Source of the DNA: an uncultured Verrucomicrobiota bacterium
GTDB taxonomy: Bacteria; Verrucomicrobiota; Verrucomicrobiia; Chthoniobacterales; SZAS-18
DNA length: 8,956 nucleotides
Reading direction: 5' to 3'
Assembly: GCA_937873255.1 (NCBI GenBank)
Contig: CALMVM010000481.1
Coordinates: 1 to 8,956 of the forward strand
The position numbers and the translations under genes are program-made. The notes beneath the pieces are model-generated. The model saw only the letters and a list, made by a program, of their open reading frames with translations, had not been told where the DNA came from and did not search any database. Each line of letters opens with the position of its first letter. Within the stretch, counting starts at the first letter, position 1. Positions 6,717 through 8,956 of the stretch are shown here, one piece after another.

Positions 6717-7402
6717 ACCAGACCACGCGTGATCTGCCCGTCGTCGATGCCTTGCGTCTGCCCGAGGAAATCCGCGCGTTGCTGCGCCCGGACGAACTCC
6801 TCGCCGACCGCGCCGGCCGCCAGCATCGCCTGCCGCGCTTTTTTTACGAGGTGCGTAGCTGGTCCCAGGCGAAGGAACTCCTCCTCACCCCCCACGTCCG
6901 CCTGAGCGAACTTCTCATCGTGGACAGCCGCGAGGCCCCCCGGCTGCTAGAGGATTTTCCGCACTACGTTCCCTGCGCCGTGAGCCTGCTCGCGCGTATC
7001 ATCGAAGACCTCCGCGCGAAGGTCGGCGCGCCGGTCTTCGTCGCGGCCAACGGCGGCTACCGCTCGCCCGCGCACCGCCTGTCCGTCCACGCGAGCCCGC
7101 ACCTGTGGGCCGCCGCCGCCGACATCTACCGCGTCGGCGATACGTGGCTCAACACACAGAGTTCCGTCGAAAAATACGGCACCCTCGCGCGCGAACTCCT
7201 CCCGGACGTGAATGTCCTCCCCTTCGGCCACCAACCGGGCGAAACCGACGACCACCTCCATCTCGCCCTCGGCTATTTGCGCGCGGTTCCGGCCGGTTGC
7301 GACGAAAGGGGCTCCGAGTTGAATTCCGGGAACCCCGGCGCTACTTTGCCAGCCCTTTTGGCCCCCTCCCCGTTTGAATCCGCGTCCGCGCAAACGTCCT
7401 GA
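6713..7402 (+). CDS. M15-type zinc D,D-carboxypeptidase-like protein
   Basis: Residues 85-190 of the 229-residue product show the layout of peptidase family M15 (subgroup like Peptidase_M15_3): 'VAANGGYRSPAHRL' (110-123), then 'SPHLWAAAADIY' giving the H-x6-D zinc pair His130/Asp137, then 'GETDDHLHLALGYL' (176-189) with the acidic residues and third zinc histidine (His181 or His183). Family members cleave D-Ala-D-Ala or related cell-wall peptides. There is no signal peptide; the N-terminal 60 residues are charged and soluble-looking, so a cytosolic substrate is inferred. The last roughly 38 residues (after 191) are low-complexity and unlike the domain; they encode the stretch that leads into the overlapping downstream gene. 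The start ATG overlaps the serine-hydrolase stop by 4 nt, and the stop overlaps the next gene's start by 29 nt. The fold call is good; the substrate is unknown. Confidence 0.87.
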   Translation: MNQTTRDLPVVDALRLPEEIRALLRPDELLADRAGRQHRLPRFFYEVRSWSQAKELLLTPHVRLSELLIVDSREAPRLLEDFPHYVPCAVSLLARIIEDLRAKVGAPVFVAANGGYRSPAHRLSVHASPHLWAAAADIYRVGDTWLNTQSSVEKYGTLARELLPDVNVLPFGHQPGETDDHLHLALGYLRAVPAGCDERGSELNSGNPGATLPALLAPSPFESASAQTS

Positions 7403-8612
7403 CTCCGAGTTTTCGGGCAACGCTTTTTCCCCGTCCGGACGGAGCGCCGTCCCACGGCAGGCGGTGGTCGGGCTGGAAGCGGAGTTCACGCTCGTTGTCG
7501 ACGGTCGGGAGAAACGTCCGGAAGAGGTGTTCGGCACGCCGGGCAATCTGCTGCGCTACCACGAAGGACGCATCATTCCGCGCGTGGGCCGTTCCTGCCA
7601 CCTGCCGACCGGTGGCGCGCTCTACTTCGACACGGGCGTCGTGGAAGTGGCCACCGCGCTGATCGAACTGGACGCCCCCGGCGGCTGCGCCCGCGCGGTG
7701 CGTTCGCTGTGGGAGCAGATCGCGTTCGTGCGCACCCAACTCGACCGCTGGGAAGCCGCCACGGTCAGGACGATGAGCCTGCGCGGATTCAGCGCGCACT
7801 ACAGTTTTTCCCTCTTCGGACAAGGCCCCGCCCGCCTGCACCGTCTCGCGCGCGTTTTACCCCACCTCCTCGCCGCGCCGACGATGCTGCTCGCCGCGAA
7901 CCGCCGCAGCACTGCCGTCGGCCCGCGTCCGCGTCCGGGACGGCTCGAAATCACGGCGGATTTCACCCCCGACCTCGCGCTCAACAACGCCACCCTCGCC
8001 TTCCTCGCCGGGGTCATTGCCGAGACCTCCCGCTGGCCCGACACCGACCTGACACCCGCCGCTTTCGCGCGTTTGGGTCTGCCCCGGCTCGCTGGTTTCC
8101 GGCCGAGCAAACATAGTTCGCGCAAGGGCTGGCGCGCGCACGCCGACGATTTTGCGCGCAACCCCTTTGCCGCCGACCCGAACGAACCCCTCTGGCTCCT
8201 TACCGATGGCCGCCGCGTGAGCCTGCGGGACTTCGCGGGTGAAATCCTGAAAAAGTTCTCCCGCTCCATCCGCCGGTACGCCGACCGCGCGACGTTCGTG
8301 CATCTGCGCGAAGTCCTGGAGGGCACGGCGCGCTCGCTGTTGGACTTCGAAGAACGCCCCGCCGCCTATGACGACGCCGGCCGCGAGATCGACTGGGGCC
8401 GGCGACGCGCCCGTCCGTTGCCGCGTTCCGTCTACGAAAAGGTGATTCAGCGCGTCATTCACCACGAACCGCTGCGCGTTGGCCGCGCCCGTTACGTCGT
8501 CGAGCGCATGCCCGGCTGGTACGAATTCATTTTCCGCGATGTGAAAACCGGTGAGCGCCGCACGTTCAACCTGGACGAACTCGCCCGGCGCGTCGCCAAC
8601 GGCGGGCTTTGA
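7374..8612 (+). CDS. Glutamine-synthetase-superfamily amidoligase, resembling PafA/Dop
   Basis: This superfamily joins a carboxylate to an amine using ATP (or, in Dop, runs the reverse). In the 412-residue product I see the N-terminal metal motif 'VVGLEAEFTLVVDG' (Glu35, Glu37), comparable to 'GIETEYGITVDG' of the Dop in this window; 'GGALYFDTGVVEVATA' (80-95), in which Asp86 and Glu91 fall where PafA has LYLDVGSHPEYAT; 'GFSAHYSFSLFG' (138-149), with His142 at the position of the central His; 'GRLEITADFTPD' (189-200); and a C-terminal block 'GWYEFIFRDVKTGERRTFNL' resembling 'HWDEVVF...GTRRVSL' of Dop. It is about 90 residues shorter than Dop/PafA and lacks the Dop loop. GCS2 or PF12224-type amidoligase is the alternative. 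The start is TTG 7374: an in-frame stop lies at 7320-7322 and no ATG precedes the ExE motif. It overlaps the M15 gene by 29 nt, so coexpression with the two hydrolases is likely. The superfamily is likely; the subfamily and substrate are open. Confidence 0.8.
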   Translation: MNPRPRKRPDSEFSGNAFSPSGRSAVPRQAVVGLEAEFTLVVDGREKRPEEVFGTPGNLLRYHEGRIIPRVGRSCHLPTGGALYFDTGVVEVATALIELDAPGGCARAVRSLWEQIAFVRTQLDRWEAATVRTMSLRGFSAHYSFSLFGQGPARLHRLARVLPHLLAAPTMLLAANRRSTAVGPRPRPGRLEITADFTPDLALNNATLAFLAGVIAETSRWPDTDLTPAAFARLGLPRLAGFRPSKHSSRKGWRAHADDFARNPFAADPNEPLWLLTDGRRVSLRDFAGEILKKFSRSIRRYADRATFVHLREVLEGTARSLLDFEERPAAYDDAGREIDWGRRRARPLPRSVYEKVIQRVIHHEPLRVGRARYVVERMPGWYEFIFRDVKTGERRTFNLDELARRVANGGL

Positions 8613-8648
8613 ACGTGATTCACCGCAAGCCAGGCTGTACGACCCGAC

Positions 8649-8939
8649 CTAATGCGTGGAAGGCACCGGCGTAAGCCACTCCGGTTCGGGCGTGGCGGCG
8701 GGGGCGCTGCGGGTGGGCGCGGCAGCCGCGGCGGTCGCTGTCTCGGGATGGGAGGGATCGACGATCTTGTGGTGGACCGGCTCCCGGTCGAGTTCGGTCG
8801 GCTTGACCCAGCCCTTGCCGTAAAAGTCCCGGTCTTCGGGGTCCATGAAAGCGCACCCGCCGCCGGCCAGCGCCGCGAGGACCAACAGGAGACACAGGAG
8901 GAGCGGTTTCGGGAAATGATGAACCCGGCCGCGGTACAT
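8649..8939 (-). CDS. Small putative lipoprotein
   Basis: The 96-residue product begins with a positively charged n-region, a hydrophobic core 'LLLCLLLVLAALAGGG' (13-28) and a cysteine at 29, which together look like a lipoprotein signal peptide. The residues before Cys29 (GGG) fit the lipobox only loosely, since a Leu at -3 is expected. The mature part is short, with 'DPEDRDFYGKGWVKP', then an Ala/Pro/Thr-rich tail, and no domain I recognise. It converges on the amidoligase gene with 36 nt between the stops and no clear terminator. The ATG at 8939 is only 17 nt from the window edge and the frame stays open upstream, so an earlier start cannot be ruled out. Confidence 0.65.
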   Translation of the reverse strand: MYRGRVHHFPKPLLLCLLLVLAALAGGGCAFMDPEDRDFYGKGWVKPTELDREPVHHKIVDPSHPETATAAAAAPTRSAPAATPEPEWLTPVPSTH

Positions 8940-8956
8940 TGTAGAGCAGGCGGCGG

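Noticed and set aside
5939..6895. 318-residue minus-strand ORF
   Set aside because: It lies antisense to the serine hydrolase and M15 genes, has an Arg/Ser-rich composition typical of shadow frames, and shows no motifs.
8620..8895. 91-residue minus-strand ORF overlapping the lipoprotein
   Set aside because: It is Arg/Gly/Pro-rich with no signal or domain; the overlapping frame has a convincing lipoprotein signal sequence.
1..8956. CRISPR array, integron, insertion sequence or phage genes
   Set aside because: No regularly spaced direct repeats, transposase, integrase or phage structural motifs were seen.

Overview
This is a GC-rich window of about 9 kb, best explained as a Gram-negative bacterium of the Planctomycetota-Verrucomicrobiota-Chlamydiota group, most likely Verrucomicrobiota. 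The clues are a multi-pass glycosyltransferase of the GT-C/TMTC-like type with an 'HPINVASVAWISERKN' signature that is frequent in Verrucomicrobiota, a bacterial-proteasome ATPase and Dop outside Actinobacteria (as in the UBact-type systems reported from Gram-negative phyla), sparse Shine-Dalgarno signals, and a lipoprotein. The lineage is an inference; no rRNA or other marker gene is present.

Left half (1-4429, all on the minus strand). Transcription runs from right to left: a tRNA-Lys(CUU) gene with a plausible promoter (4358-4497), then the proteasome-activating AAA ATPase Mpa/ARC (4198-2492), then the depupylase/deamidase Dop (2424-898), then the N-terminal 281 codons of a polytopic GT-C-like membrane protein that runs off the left edge (845-1). 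Mpa and Dop are the unfoldase and the modifier-processing enzyme of a Pup- or UBact-type protein-tagging and proteasome pathway. The modifier itself, the 20S subunits PrcA/PrcB and the ligase PafA are not in the window, although in actinobacteria pup and prcBA normally follow dop. The Mpa C-terminus does not end in the usual GQYL proteasome-docking tail. A GC-rich hairpin sits between mpa and dop.

Right half (4575-8612, plus strand). A protein with an N-terminal NYN (PIN-like) nuclease domain and a C-terminal cold-shock-like domain comes first. It is followed by a 125-bp element made of two 42-nt inverted arms, then by three tightly packed genes that overlap by 4 and 29 nt: a class-A beta-lactamase-fold serine hydrolase, an M15-type zinc D,D-peptidase-like protein, and a 412-residue amidoligase of the glutamine-synthetase/carboxylate-amine ligase superfamily. 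None of the three has an obvious signal peptide, so the trio looks cytosolic. By eye the amidoligase shares its catalytic landmarks (ExE near the N-terminus, LYxDxG...E.AT, a central His, and a C-terminal W.E.hF...G.RR block) with PafA and with the Dop encoded in the same window. This makes the trio the best candidate for an undescribed peptide-conjugating/deconjugating system.

Right edge: a small putative lipoprotein (8939-8649, minus strand) converges on the amidoligase gene.
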